Part shown: positions 18,941-26,820 of the stretch, piece by piece
Position numbering within the stretch: the first letter of the stretch is position 1
How the letters are laid out: each line of letters starts with the position of its first letter
Assembly: GCF_004340525.1 (NCBI RefSeq)
Contig: NZ_SLWX01000003.1
Span: forward strand, 310,001 to 374,000
Source: Chromatocurvus halotolerans
GTDB taxonomy: Bacteria; Pseudomonadota; Gammaproteobacteria; Pseudomonadales; Halieaceae
Direction: 5' to 3'
DNA length: 64,000 nucleotides
The notes under the pieces: model-generated
What the model was told of the DNA's origin: nothing
The model's database searches: none
Seen by the model: only the letters and a program-made list of their open reading frames with translations
Made by a program: the position numbers and the translations under genes

Positions 18941-19031
18941 GTGGCCCGCATAGGGTGGCCCGCATAGGGTGGCCCGCATAGGGTGGCCCGCATAGGGTGG
19001 CCCGCACAGGGTGGCACGCATAGGGTGGCCG
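18941..19031. repeat. 14-bp tandem repeat, six full copies plus a partial
   Basis: The unit is GTGGCCCGCATAGG. Copies begin at 18941, 18955, 18969, 18983, 18997 and 19011; the first four are identical, the fifth has CACAGG and the sixth GGCACG, and a 7-bp remnant ends at 19031. It fills the gap between the rpsT promoter and the phosphatase gene at 19101. The unit is not a multiple of three and has no spacers, so it is neither coding nor CRISPR. Confidence 0.97.
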
Positions 19032-19100
19032 TGCATCAGCGTGGCGCGAGCCGCGGTCCATCCGGGTTCGCACCATCGAAGATTCGGGGGAGATTTTCCA

Positions 19101-20114
19101 ATGTCATTGCTGACCGATACCGTGCATGCCTGGCGGAGCGCCGACGGCATGCACCACCTGGCCTGGGATCTGGCAGATGCCGACGTGCGGGTCGACGTGG
19201 AGGTGCTGACCACCGCCGACCGGGCAGACCTGACACGTCACGCCGGTGGTGTCCATCGCGCATGCGCCAGCATTGCCGGGCTGTGTCCGCTGACGCGTCA
19301 CCGTTTCCGGGTGAGTGATGATCGCGGCACGGTTGTCGACGTTGCTGCACGTGGCATGGGCCTGGAGGGTGCCGACAACTTCCGGGATTTCGGCGGTTAT
19401 CCCACGCAGTCCGGCGGTGCCGTGGGCTGGGGGCATCTTTACCGCTCCGGTAATCTGTCGGCGCTCTCACCGACCGATATCGACTATGTGGCACGCCTGG
19501 ATATCGACCTGGTATGTGATTTTCGCCGTGAGGATGAGCAGCGCAGGGATCCCAGCCGGCTGCCGTCGTCCGATCGGCAACCGCGGCTGCTCAGTCTGCC
19601 GATTACTCCCGGCAGCCAGGCCAGTGCACTCTATGGAGATGCCACATCACTGGACGGCCGGGATGCGATGTTTGCCTTCATGGTCGATATCAACCGGGAG
19701 TTCGTGCGCGCCCAGAGCGATCGCTTCGGGCAGATGTTCGCGGCAATTCTCGAGCAGCGACCGAGGGGCCTGATTCTGCACTGTGCGGCGGGCAAGGATC
19801 GCACGGGCTTTGCCGCGGCGCTGATTCTGTCCGCTCTCGGCGTGTCCCGGGAACGCGTCCTGCATGACTATCTGCTTACCCGGCATTATTTTGATCCATG
19901 GCGGGAGATCCCCAGGGTGCGGGCAAAATACCCCGTCGACCATCTCGACGATGACGCGTTACTGCCGATGCTGGGGGTGGATGAGGCCTATCTTGGCGCC
20001 GCCTATGCCGCGATCGCAGAGGACTACGGCAGCATGGACGCGTATCTCGAACAGTGTCTGGGCGTGGGAGATGCCGAGCGCAGAGCGCTGGCTGGGCTGT
20101 ACCTTGAGAGCTGA
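19101..20114 (+). CDS. Tyrosine/phosphoinositide-type protein phosphatase (Y_phosphatase3-like)
   Basis: A 337-aa protein; ATG 19101 follows CGGGGGAGA, whereas an upstream in-frame ATG would lie inside the tandem repeat. The catalytic P-loop is HCAAGKDRTGFAAAL (CX5R) around residue 235, and the NFRDFGGYPT and GHLYRSGNLSALS segments are hallmarks of the bacterial DSP-like family that includes MptpB. The N-terminal ~90 residues form an extra beta-rich domain. Substrates may be phosphotyrosine or lipid phosphates. No signal peptide is seen. Confidence 0.87.
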   Translation: MSLLTDTVHAWRSADGMHHLAWDLADADVRVDVEVLTTADRADLTRHAGGVHRACASIAGLCPLTRHRFRVSDDRGTVVDVAARGMGLEGADNFRDFGGYPTQSGGAVGWGHLYRSGNLSALSPTDIDYVARLDIDLVCDFRREDEQRRDPSRLPSSDRQPRLLSLPITPGSQASALYGDATSLDGRDAMFAFMVDINREFVRAQSDRFGQMFAAILEQRPRGLILHCAAGKDRTGFAAALILSALGVSRERVLHDYLLTRHYFDPWREIPRVRAKYPVDHLDDDALLPMLGVDEAYLGAAYAAIAEDYGSMDAYLEQCLGVGDAERRALAGLYLES

Positions 20115-20119
20115 CCGCG

Positions 20120-20344
20120 TCAGAGAGCGGCCCAGATCATGACCAGGCCGGCGGCAGCGACCAACAGGCTCTGGCCTGCTTTGTCGAGGCGGAACAGTCC
20201 GTAGAGGTAGGCGAGCGGTGGCAGCAGCAGGGCAAACAGGCCCCAGGCATAGTCTTCTGTCCAGGCGACGATCAGTAACAGAATCCAGCTGACGAACAGG
20301 GTCGCCAGGCCGAATGTCAGCAATACAGCATTCCCGGAATCCAT
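20120..20344 (-). CDS. Small hydrophobic membrane protein of unknown function
   Basis: A 74-aa protein with three predicted membrane helices (AVLLTFGLATLFVSWILL, AWGLFALLLPPLAYLYGLF, SLLVAAAGLVMIWAAL). The composition is that of a genuine membrane protein rather than a shadow frame. It ends 5 bp from the convergent phosphatase gene and is divergent from the acyltransferase. I do not recognise a family. Confidence 0.6.
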   Translation of the reverse strand: MDSGNAVLLTFGLATLFVSWILLLIVAWTEDYAWGLFALLLPPLAYLYGLFRLDKAGQSLLVAAAGLVMIWAAL

Positions 20345-20498
20345 GCATCCTCCACGATGTCAGTTCTGGACAAAAAGCCGACGCAACTCTACCAGATTCC
20401 CGCCTCCAGGCCAGCGTTTTTGCCGGCAGGACAGTATTGGCGGATGACGCAATCGGTGAATTTGGGTAAGGTGAGGCGCTTTTTTCAAGGAGATGCGG

Positions 20499-21665
20499 GT
20501 GAGCGACCCCTACGCAGATATACGGCCTTACGGCGATGACGAAGTGGCTGACGTGCTGGCTCGCCTGTTGTCTGACCGGGAGATGCTGCAGGCAGTCGCC
20601 ACGTTCCGCTTCGGCCTCCTGGCGCGGGCCCTGCCATTTGTGCTGCACCCCGCTGTGCGCTGGTACCTCATGCGGCAGGTGCGCGATATACACTCGGTGA
20701 CGGATCTGCAGTCGGTAATGCGTCACTACATGGATAGGATGATCGAGTCGACCACGGCCGGCTTTACCGTCTCCGGACTCGGGCAGCTGGATCCGGAGGT
20801 GCCTTATCTTTTTATCAGCAATCATCGCGATATCGCCATGGACCCGGCGTTTACCAATTATGCGCTGCATTGCGAGGGGCGGGAGACCGTGCGCATTGCC
20901 ATTGGCGACAATCTGCTGACGAAACCCTGGGTCTCGGATCTCATGCGCCTGAACAAGAGTTTCATCGTCCGCCGTTCAGCCAGTGGACCGCGGGAGCTGT
21001 TGACACGCTCCCGCCATCTCTCGGACTACATTCGCTATTCTCTCAAGGACGAGCGCGCCCCCATCTGGATTGCCCAGCGCGAGGGACGTGCCAAGGATGG
21101 TCTCGACCGCACGGAGCCGGCAATCATCAAGATGCTCACGCTGGGGCGAGACAAGGCCACCGAGAGTTTTTCCGACTACGTGGCTGCACTGAACATTGTC
21201 CCGGTGTCCATTTCCTACGAACTGGATCCCTGCGATGCCCTCAAGGCCAACGAGGTGTGGCAGCGGCGTGAGCGCGGTGATTACGCCAAGGGTGCACAGG
21301 AGGATGTCGCCTCCATCGGCATGGGAATATCCGGACACAAGGGGCGGGTTCACGTGAGTTTCGGTACACCGCTCGGCGCTGGCTTTACCACTCCCGCCGA
21401 GGTCGCACGGGAAATCGATCGCCAGGTCATCGGCAACTACTGTCTCCACCCCTCCAATTTACAGGCCTACCACATGCTGGGAGGCAGCCCGGACGATGCT
21501 CGCGGGTTGCATCAGGAGTCGGGCTCGGTATCGGAGGCGGCATTTGCCGCTCGTATCGAAGCGATTCCCGATGCGCAGCAGGCCGATGCGCTTGCCCTCT
21601 ACGCCAATGCAGTGCGCAGCAAGATTCTGTTGCGCGATCTCGGCAGCCCCGACCTTGCTGGCTGA
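20499..21665 (+). CDS. PlsC-like 1-acyl-glycerol-3-phosphate acyltransferase family protein
   Basis: A 388-aa protein. GTG at 20499 is 6 bp after AAGGAG; the ATG at 20493 directly touches that sequence and is less likely. The acyltransferase motifs are present: the HX4D box as NHRDIAMDPAF near residue 107, the LNKSFIVRRS block, and AQREGRAKDGLDR (EGR-type motif III). This points to transfer of an acyl chain onto a lipid acceptor, but the extended N- and C-terminal parts make it an atypical PlsC. The last bases overlap the start of dinG. Confidence 0.83.
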   Translation: MSDPYADIRPYGDDEVADVLARLLSDREMLQAVATFRFGLLARALPFVLHPAVRWYLMRQVRDIHSVTDLQSVMRHYMDRMIESTTAGFTVSGLGQLDPEVPYLFISNHRDIAMDPAFTNYALHCEGRETVRIAIGDNLLTKPWVSDLMRLNKSFIVRRSASGPRELLTRSRHLSDYIRYSLKDERAPIWIAQREGRAKDGLDRTEPAIIKMLTLGRDKATESFSDYVAALNIVPVSISYELDPCDALKANEVWQRRERGDYAKGAQEDVASIGMGISGHKGRVHVSFGTPLGAGFTTPAEVAREIDRQVIGNYCLHPSNLQAYHMLGGSPDDARGLHQESGSVSEAAFAARIEAIPDAQQADALALYANAVRSKILLRDLGSPDLAG

Positions 21666-23808
21666 CGAGGTCAAGGACACAATCCGCGAGGCCTACAACG
21701 CGGTGATCGCGGCCCGCGGTCTTGTGCCGCGCTGGGGCCAGCGGCAGATGATTGCCGAAATCGCGCGAACGCTCGGCCGGATCCCCGAGGCCGGTGAGTC
21801 AACTTCCGAAGGGCCGGCAATCTGCGTGGTCGAGGCGGGCACGGGTACCGGCAAGACCATTGCCTATTCGCTGGCGGCCATTCCTCTGGCCAGGGCACGG
21901 CGCAAGCGGCTGGTAGTGGCCACGGCCACGGTCGCCCTTCAGGAGCAGTTCATCAACAAGGACCTGCCGGATATCCGCGTGAGCAGCGGCCTGGAGTTCA
22001 GCGTGGCGCTGGCCAAGGGTCGTCGTCGCTATGTCTGCCTGAGCAAGCTGGATCGCCATCTCGAGCAGCGGGAGACGTCACAGGCGAGCATACCCCTATA
22101 TCCGGATGAAATGCCTGCGGCGGCCATACAGAATGCACTGCCGGTTTACGAGGAAATGGTAGAAGCGCTCGCTCGAGGTGATTGGGACGGTGACCGCGAT
22201 AACTGGTCGGGCCAGGCGTCAGACGAGCTATGGCTGAGTGTCACCACGGACCACAGCCAATGCACGGGCAGACGCTGTCCAAATGTCGGCCAGTGCAGTT
22301 TCTTTCGCGCCAGGGATGCGCTGGAGAGTGCCGACATCATTGTCAGCAACCACGACCTGGTGCTGTCGGATCTGGCGCTCGGTGGCGGCGTTATACTGCC
22401 GGCCCCCGAGGACGTGATCTATATCTTCGATGAGGGGCACCACCTGCCGGACAAGGCGCTCAATCATTTTTCCTCCTTCTGTCGCCTGCACAGCACCCGG
22501 CAATGGCTGCAGGACAGCGGCAAGAGCCTGGCTCAGGCGAGCACCTCGCTGGCGCAAATGACAGGCCTCGAGCGCGCTGTTGCCGCGATGCCGGAAGACA
22601 TGGCGGAGTTGTCGCGGTCGCTGCAGGTGCTCGAGGAACAGCTATCGGAGCTGGCCCCCGGGGAAGCCACCAGTGGCGGGCGCGACAGCGATCGCTGGCG
22701 CTTCCCCAACGGGCATGTGCCGGCGCCACTGCAGACACTCGCTTCAGGTCTTGCGGGCGGATTTGGCAGGCTGGCAGAGACGCTGGCGCGCATCGAGGCG
22801 CGGCTGGAGGATGCCGTGGAGGAGGGCGACAGCGGCTTCGATCGAGCGGAACTGGAAGACTGGCATCTGGCAGTAGCCGGCATACGCGGGCGCTGTGAAT
22901 CCGCGCTCGCGCTGTGGCAGGACTATGCGGTTTCCGGCAAGGAGGAAGAGCCGCCGCGGGCGCGCTGGATGAATCGCGTGCCGGTCGGTGGGCAGGAAGG
23001 CTACGAACTCTGCTGCAGTCCCATTCTTGCCAACGACATCCTCACCGAGCATCTCTGGTCGCGCGCCGCGGGCGTTGTGGTTACCTCCGCGACCATTACC
23101 GCACTGAATCGCTTTGACCGCTTCATCCAGCGCTCGGGCGTGCCAGAGGATGCGGTGTTCAAGGTCGTCGCCAGCCCCTTCGATTACGCCAATGCGACGT
23201 TTGCAGTACCGGCCATGCAGTCGGATGCGGGCGATGCCGAGGCGCACACGGCAGAGCTGGTTACACTGCTGCCTGCGCTTCTCGCGGACAACGCTGCAGC
23301 GCTGGTCCTCTTCGGCTCCCGTCGTCAGATGCAGGCGGTGGTGGCAGGCATCGCAGGGGGCCTTGGCGAACGGCTGCTGGTGCAGGACGACTACAGCAAA
23401 CAGGAAATACTGCGCCGCCACCGGGAGGCGGTGGATGCGGGGCGTGGCAGCGTGATCTTTGGCCTTGCCAGCTTTGCCGAGGGGGTGGATCTCCCCGGGG
23501 GTTACTGCAGGCACGTGGTGATCGCAAAGATTCCCTTTGCCGTTCCCGACAGCCCGCTGGAGGCGGCACTGGCTGAATGGATAGACAGTCGGGGAGGCAA
23601 TGCCTTCATGGAGATCAGCGTGCCCGACGCGGCGCTGCGTCTGGTGCAGGCCAGCGGGCGGCTGCTGCGCACGGAAAATGACAGTGGCCGCGTGACCCTG
23701 TGCGACCGGCGGATTCTTACCCGTCGCTACGGGCGGGAGATTCTCGATTCACTGCCGCCGTTCCGGCGTGAGCTGGGCCCAGCGGGGTCAGGTCCGGCCC
23801 GGACCTGA
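21655..23808 (+). CDS. dinG: DinG-type ATP-dependent DNA helicase
   Basis: I place the start at TTG 21655, giving MLADEVKDTIREAYNAVI..., which aligns with the N-terminus and ~715-aa length known for Pseudomonas DinG; a longer frame opens at 21496 but duplicates the end of the acyltransferase in another frame. Motifs: Walker A EAGTGTGKTIAY, DEAH-type DEGHHLPDKA, and the four iron-sulfur Cys (YVCLSK, then CTGRRCPNVGQC). DinG is an XPD-like 5'-3' helicase that resolves R-loops, D-loops and G-quadruplexes. The start overlaps the acyltransferase stop by 11 bp. A long hairpin covers the last codons. Confidence 0.92.
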   Translation: MLADEVKDTIREAYNAVIAARGLVPRWGQRQMIAEIARTLGRIPEAGESTSEGPAICVVEAGTGTGKTIAYSLAAIPLARARRKRLVVATATVALQEQFINKDLPDIRVSSGLEFSVALAKGRRRYVCLSKLDRHLEQRETSQASIPLYPDEMPAAAIQNALPVYEEMVEALARGDWDGDRDNWSGQASDELWLSVTTDHSQCTGRRCPNVGQCSFFRARDALESADIIVSNHDLVLSDLALGGGVILPAPEDVIYIFDEGHHLPDKALNHFSSFCRLHSTRQWLQDSGKSLAQASTSLAQMTGLERAVAAMPEDMAELSRSLQVLEEQLSELAPGEATSGGRDSDRWRFPNGHVPAPLQTLASGLAGGFGRLAETLARIEARLEDAVEEGDSGFDRAELEDWHLAVAGIRGRCESALALWQDYAVSGKEEEPPRARWMNRVPVGGQEGYELCCSPILANDILTEHLWSRAAGVVVTSATITALNRFDRFIQRSGVPEDAVFKVVASPFDYANATFAVPAMQSDAGDAEAHTAELVTLLPALLADNAAALVLFGSRRQMQAVVAGIAGGLGERLLVQDDYSKQEILRRHREAVDAGRGSVIFGLASFAEGVDLPGGYCRHVVIAKIPFAVPDSPLEAALAEWIDSRGGNAFMEISVPDAALRLVQASGRLLRTENDSGRVTLCDRRILTRRYGREILDSLPPFRRELGPAGSGPART

Positions 23809-23818
23809 CCCCGCTGGG
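23778..23818. terminator. 18-bp perfect hairpin between convergent dinG and TonB receptor gene
   Basis: Arms 23778-23795 and 23801-23818 are exact reverse complements around a 5-nt loop (GGCCC). The left arm and loop are inside the last dinG codons, the TGA being at 23806-23808. No T-run follows on either side, so it may terminate through stem strength, protect 3' ends, or belong to the hairpin class described for the composite repeats. Confidence 0.7.
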
Positions 23819-23827
23819 AGGCAGGGT

Positions 23828-26404
23828 CTAAAAGCTGTAGTTCACCGTGGCGCCGTACATGCGCGGCGGTTCGATGAAGCCACTGAACGACCCGGTCTGC
23901 GCCGGTGTGTCGAAGCCGATGTTGAGCACGGTTTCGTCGGTCAGGTTCTTGCCCCAGATTTCCAGGCGCCAGGCATCATCGGCAGCGCCGATGCCGACGG
24001 TGGCGTTCAGCGTCCAGATGGCATCCTGCTTCGCAAGAATCTCGTTATCCTGGGCGGTGTTGAAGCTGGAGCGATAGCGCCAGCTCGTTGCTGCGCTGAA
24101 CGCGAGGCCCTCCGCCATCGGGCGATTATAGGCCAGGCTGCCTGACCAGGTCAGGTCGGACACGAAGTTTGGCGTTCCTCCGGTGAGGTCCTGGTCGGGC
24201 ACGATGCCGAGCGCCCGTGCGCGCAACCCTGCCGCTTCCTGCTGCGCGATAGTGCTGGAGGCGTTGGTGAAATCCTCGTACTCGATATCCTGCCAGACAA
24301 CGCCGCCGCTGAAGGTCCAGTGGTCGGTAGGCATCCAGTTGTAGTCGACTTCCAGGCCCGTGCCCTGGATCTCTCCCGCGTTGCGCAGCGTGAACGCGAC
24401 GCCATCAAAGGAGTTGGTCTGGAAATCCTTGGTTTCCTGGTAGAACACGGTGGCGTTCAACTGCAGTGTGCGGTCGAGCAGGAAAGACTTCACGCCCAGT
24501 TCATAGCTGTCGCTGGTTTCCGAGTCGAACTGGTTGTTGGCGAAAGTAGGGGTCGGATCGCCGGGCTGCTGGCCGATGGTGCCATTGAGGTTCAGGCCGC
24601 CGGCCTTGTAGCCCTGGGCGAAGCGCGCAAACAGCGAGACATTGTCAGACATTTCGTAGTTAACGTTGGTGGTCATGGAGAAGTCGTCGTCCTCGAAGCT
24701 GTCCGATGCCGGATCTGAGGTGAGGTGTACCTGCACCGGTCGCAGTGCCCAGAAGAGGCCGTCGTTACCGCTCAATGACGCTGCGCGCAGGTCTCTCGCA
24801 GAGTAGGGATCATTGGCCGTTGTGAGGTAGGAGGCTTCCTTCTGCTCGTCGGTATAGCGGCCGCCGATCGTCCAGCTCAGCTGCTCGGTCAGGTTGAAGG
24901 TGACCTGCCCGAAAACCGCGATACTCTCCGAGTTGTAGTCAACGGATTCACGGGCGCCGGTGCCCGTCAGTGCCGTGGTTGGCGACCAGTTCAGGGGGTT
25001 GGCCGCACCGCCGGGTGCACTGTCGCCGATATCCACGAGGCCCGAGCCGAGAATATCGGAAACCTGACCGCCAGCGGCAACAATTTCCGGGTCTGTCAGC
25101 AGGCGGGCAATGCCGACCTGGGACAGGTAGGCGGCGGCATCCGGGCCCCACTCAAAGCGCCCCGTGCCCTTGATGTCCTGGTCAAAATAGAAGCCGCCGA
25201 TGGTCCAGTCGGCATTGCCGTGGGTGCCGGAAAAGCGCACTTCGAGCGAGATCTCGTCGATATCCTGGCCGCGACCACCGCGCCAGATATCAGCGGTGCG
25301 CATGTCAATATCACCGTAGGGGTTCGTCTCGAAGAAGCGGTAGGCGCCGATCAGCGTCATGTCGACCCTGTCGCTCAGTGCCGTGTTGAGCTCTGCCGAT
25401 ACACCGCCGTCCTCGAAGCTGTCGTCGGCGCTCGCCGCCGTTGTGCGCGTTCCCTCGTAGTCGTCGGGATCGAGGAACTGCCCATCAAAGGTGACCTCCT
25501 GCGGAACGGTGGAGCCGGGCGTACCCTGCTGCAGGGGCACGCCGATCCTGAAGTTGGCGAACGCAGGGCTCAGTGCACCGAGACCTGCCGGGCTGCCGAT
25601 AAGCAGCTGGGCACTGCTCGCATCAAAGATCTGCACGGGAACACAGCAGCGCTCGTTGGTTTCTGTGTAGTCGGAAATCAGGCGCAGTGAGGTCGTCTCG
25701 TTGATATCCCACAGCATCTGCGCGCGAACCGAGTAGCGATCGCGGTCATTCCACTGTTCGCCGCTGAAGGTATCATCAATATAGCCATCCCTCTCCTGCC
25801 AGGTACCGGCAAGCCGCCAGGCAAGATTATCGGTGATGGGGCCGGTCACGCTGCCGCGCACCTGCTGGAAACCAAAATCGCCGATGCCAACGGACACGTT
25901 GCCGCCGAATTCCTGCTCGGGCTGCTGCGAGCGAACGCTGATCACCCCCGCGGAGGTGTTGCGTCCAAACAGCGTGCCCTGGGGTCCGCGCAGGACCTCG
26001 ATGGACTCGAGGTCAACGAAATCGCCAAGTGCAGCGCCCGGACGACCGCGGTAGACGTTGTCAATGAAGACGCCCACGGATTGTTCAAGGCCGGAGTTCT
26101 GCCCGGCGGTGCCGATACCGCGGATGGTAAGGATGGACTGGGTCGCGCCTGTGGAGCTGTTGAAGACCACGCTGGGCGCCACCTGCTGAAGTTCCGACAG
26201 ATCGCGAATCTGTGCGCGGTTGAGAGCTTCGTTGCTGTAGGAGGCAACGGAGACAGGCACTTCAAGAGTGGATTGCTCACGCTTCTGCGCGTAGACCGTC
26301 ACCTCCTCGAGCAGACGTGAAGACTCCCCTTCCTGCGCGACGGCACCGCTGGCGATGGCGACCGCCAGAAGAAGAGGCGATGTGCGAAAGTGCTGCTTTT
26401 GCAT
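23828..26404 (-). CDS. TonB-dependent outer-membrane receptor 1
   Basis: An 858-aa receptor with N-terminal signal peptide (LLLAVAIASGAVAQ), a TonB-box-like EEVTVYAQKREQ, a plug domain with RGIGTAGQNSGLEQSVGVF and EVLRGPQGTLFGRNTSAGV, and a 22-strand barrel ending in ATVNYSF with the canonical C-terminal Phe. It is of the large family common in marine and sphingomonad bacteria that imports siderophores, carbohydrates or other nutrients. The ligand cannot be read. AAGGAG precedes the ATG. It is unlike the other two receptors in detail. Confidence 0.93.
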   Translation of the reverse strand: MQKQHFRTSPLLLAVAIASGAVAQEGESSRLLEEVTVYAQKREQSTLEVPVSVASYSNEALNRAQIRDLSELQQVAPSVVFNSSTGATQSILTIRGIGTAGQNSGLEQSVGVFIDNVYRGRPGAALGDFVDLESIEVLRGPQGTLFGRNTSAGVISVRSQQPEQEFGGNVSVGIGDFGFQQVRGSVTGPITDNLAWRLAGTWQERDGYIDDTFSGEQWNDRDRYSVRAQMLWDINETTSLRLISDYTETNERCCVPVQIFDASSAQLLIGSPAGLGALSPAFANFRIGVPLQQGTPGSTVPQEVTFDGQFLDPDDYEGTRTTAASADDSFEDGGVSAELNTALSDRVDMTLIGAYRFFETNPYGDIDMRTADIWRGGRGQDIDEISLEVRFSGTHGNADWTIGGFYFDQDIKGTGRFEWGPDAAAYLSQVGIARLLTDPEIVAAGGQVSDILGSGLVDIGDSAPGGAANPLNWSPTTALTGTGARESVDYNSESIAVFGQVTFNLTEQLSWTIGGRYTDEQKEASYLTTANDPYSARDLRAASLSGNDGLFWALRPVQVHLTSDPASDSFEDDDFSMTTNVNYEMSDNVSLFARFAQGYKAGGLNLNGTIGQQPGDPTPTFANNQFDSETSDSYELGVKSFLLDRTLQLNATVFYQETKDFQTNSFDGVAFTLRNAGEIQGTGLEVDYNWMPTDHWTFSGGVVWQDIEYEDFTNASSTIAQQEAAGLRARALGIVPDQDLTGGTPNFVSDLTWSGSLAYNRPMAEGLAFSAATSWRYRSSFNTAQDNEILAKQDAIWTLNATVGIGAADDAWRLEIWGKNLTDETVLNIGFDTPAQTGSFSGFIEPPRMYGATVNYSF

Positions 26405-26617
26405 GGTGTTGCTCCTTACCCGGTTTTTTTATAGATATGTCGTGTTATCCGATTATTGTTGTATTTTCGCGGCAACGGATGGATGCAGTCATCGACTCCT
26501 TTTTTTAGAAATGTTTCCCCGATAGCGCATCGCGGGCTCAGTATTTATCGCTCTTTGCAATTAATCAACCATACATTTGTGTGCGGCGCGAGGCTCCCTG
26601 CCCCGACTGTGAATTAT

Positions 26618-26634
26618 TGACACTAATAGTGTCA
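26618..26634. promoter_or_regulatory. 17-bp perfect palindrome, possible operator
   Basis: TGACACTAATAGTGTCA is a 7-3-7 inverted repeat, an arrangement usual for dimeric repressors. It lies about 215 bp upstream of the receptor-1 start and 120 bp downstream of the receptor-2 terminator. The protein that might bind it is unknown. Confidence 0.5.
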
Positions 26635-26655
26635 GTCTCAGGTGGGTCTGTCGAA

Positions 26656-26685
26656 TGGCGTTGGCGTTGGCGTTGGCGTTGGCGT
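26656..26685. repeat. Hexanucleotide tandem repeat, five copies
   Basis: TGGCGT repeated five times without error (30 bp), in noncoding DNA upstream of receptor 1. Such tracts can change length by replication slippage. Confidence 0.95.
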
Positions 26686-26732
26686 GGGTTGGTGTGCCGC
26701 GTGGGCAATGAGGCAGGATGGGCTTTGGACAT

Positions 26733-26761
26733 AAAAAAACCGGCAGGGGGGCTGCCGGTTT
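26733..26761 (-). terminator. Rho-independent terminator after TonB receptor 2
   Basis: A 10-bp perfect stem (AAACCGGCAG at 26737-26746 with 26752-26761), 5-nt loop of G, and on the minus strand a run of seven T (26739-26733, partly shared with the stem). It lies 60 bp past the receptor-2 stop. Confidence 0.88.
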
Positions 26762-26820
26762 CAGGGAGCTGCCGCGGGTCATGCGACCCGCACACAGCGT
26801 CGGTGCCGCAAGGCGCCGGA

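Larger units (their letters stand above)
26405..26732. other. Intergenic region upstream of receptor 1
   Basis: About 330 bp without a credible gene. It is less GC-rich than its surroundings and holds a 17-bp palindrome and a hexanucleotide repeat, listed separately. The receptor-1 promoter should lie here, but I see no convincing -35/-10 pair. Confidence 0.6.

Noticed and set aside
18941-19031. CRISPR array
   Set aside because: Repeats are 14 bp and head to tail with no spacers.
21496-21654. Longer N-terminus of DinG
   Set aside because: It would overlap the acyltransferase by 170 bp; the TTG at 21655 gives the N-terminus expected of the family.
26561-26795. Short overlapping frames with alternating Asn/Ala repeats
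   Set aside because: They are translations of the TGGCGT tract, without other support.
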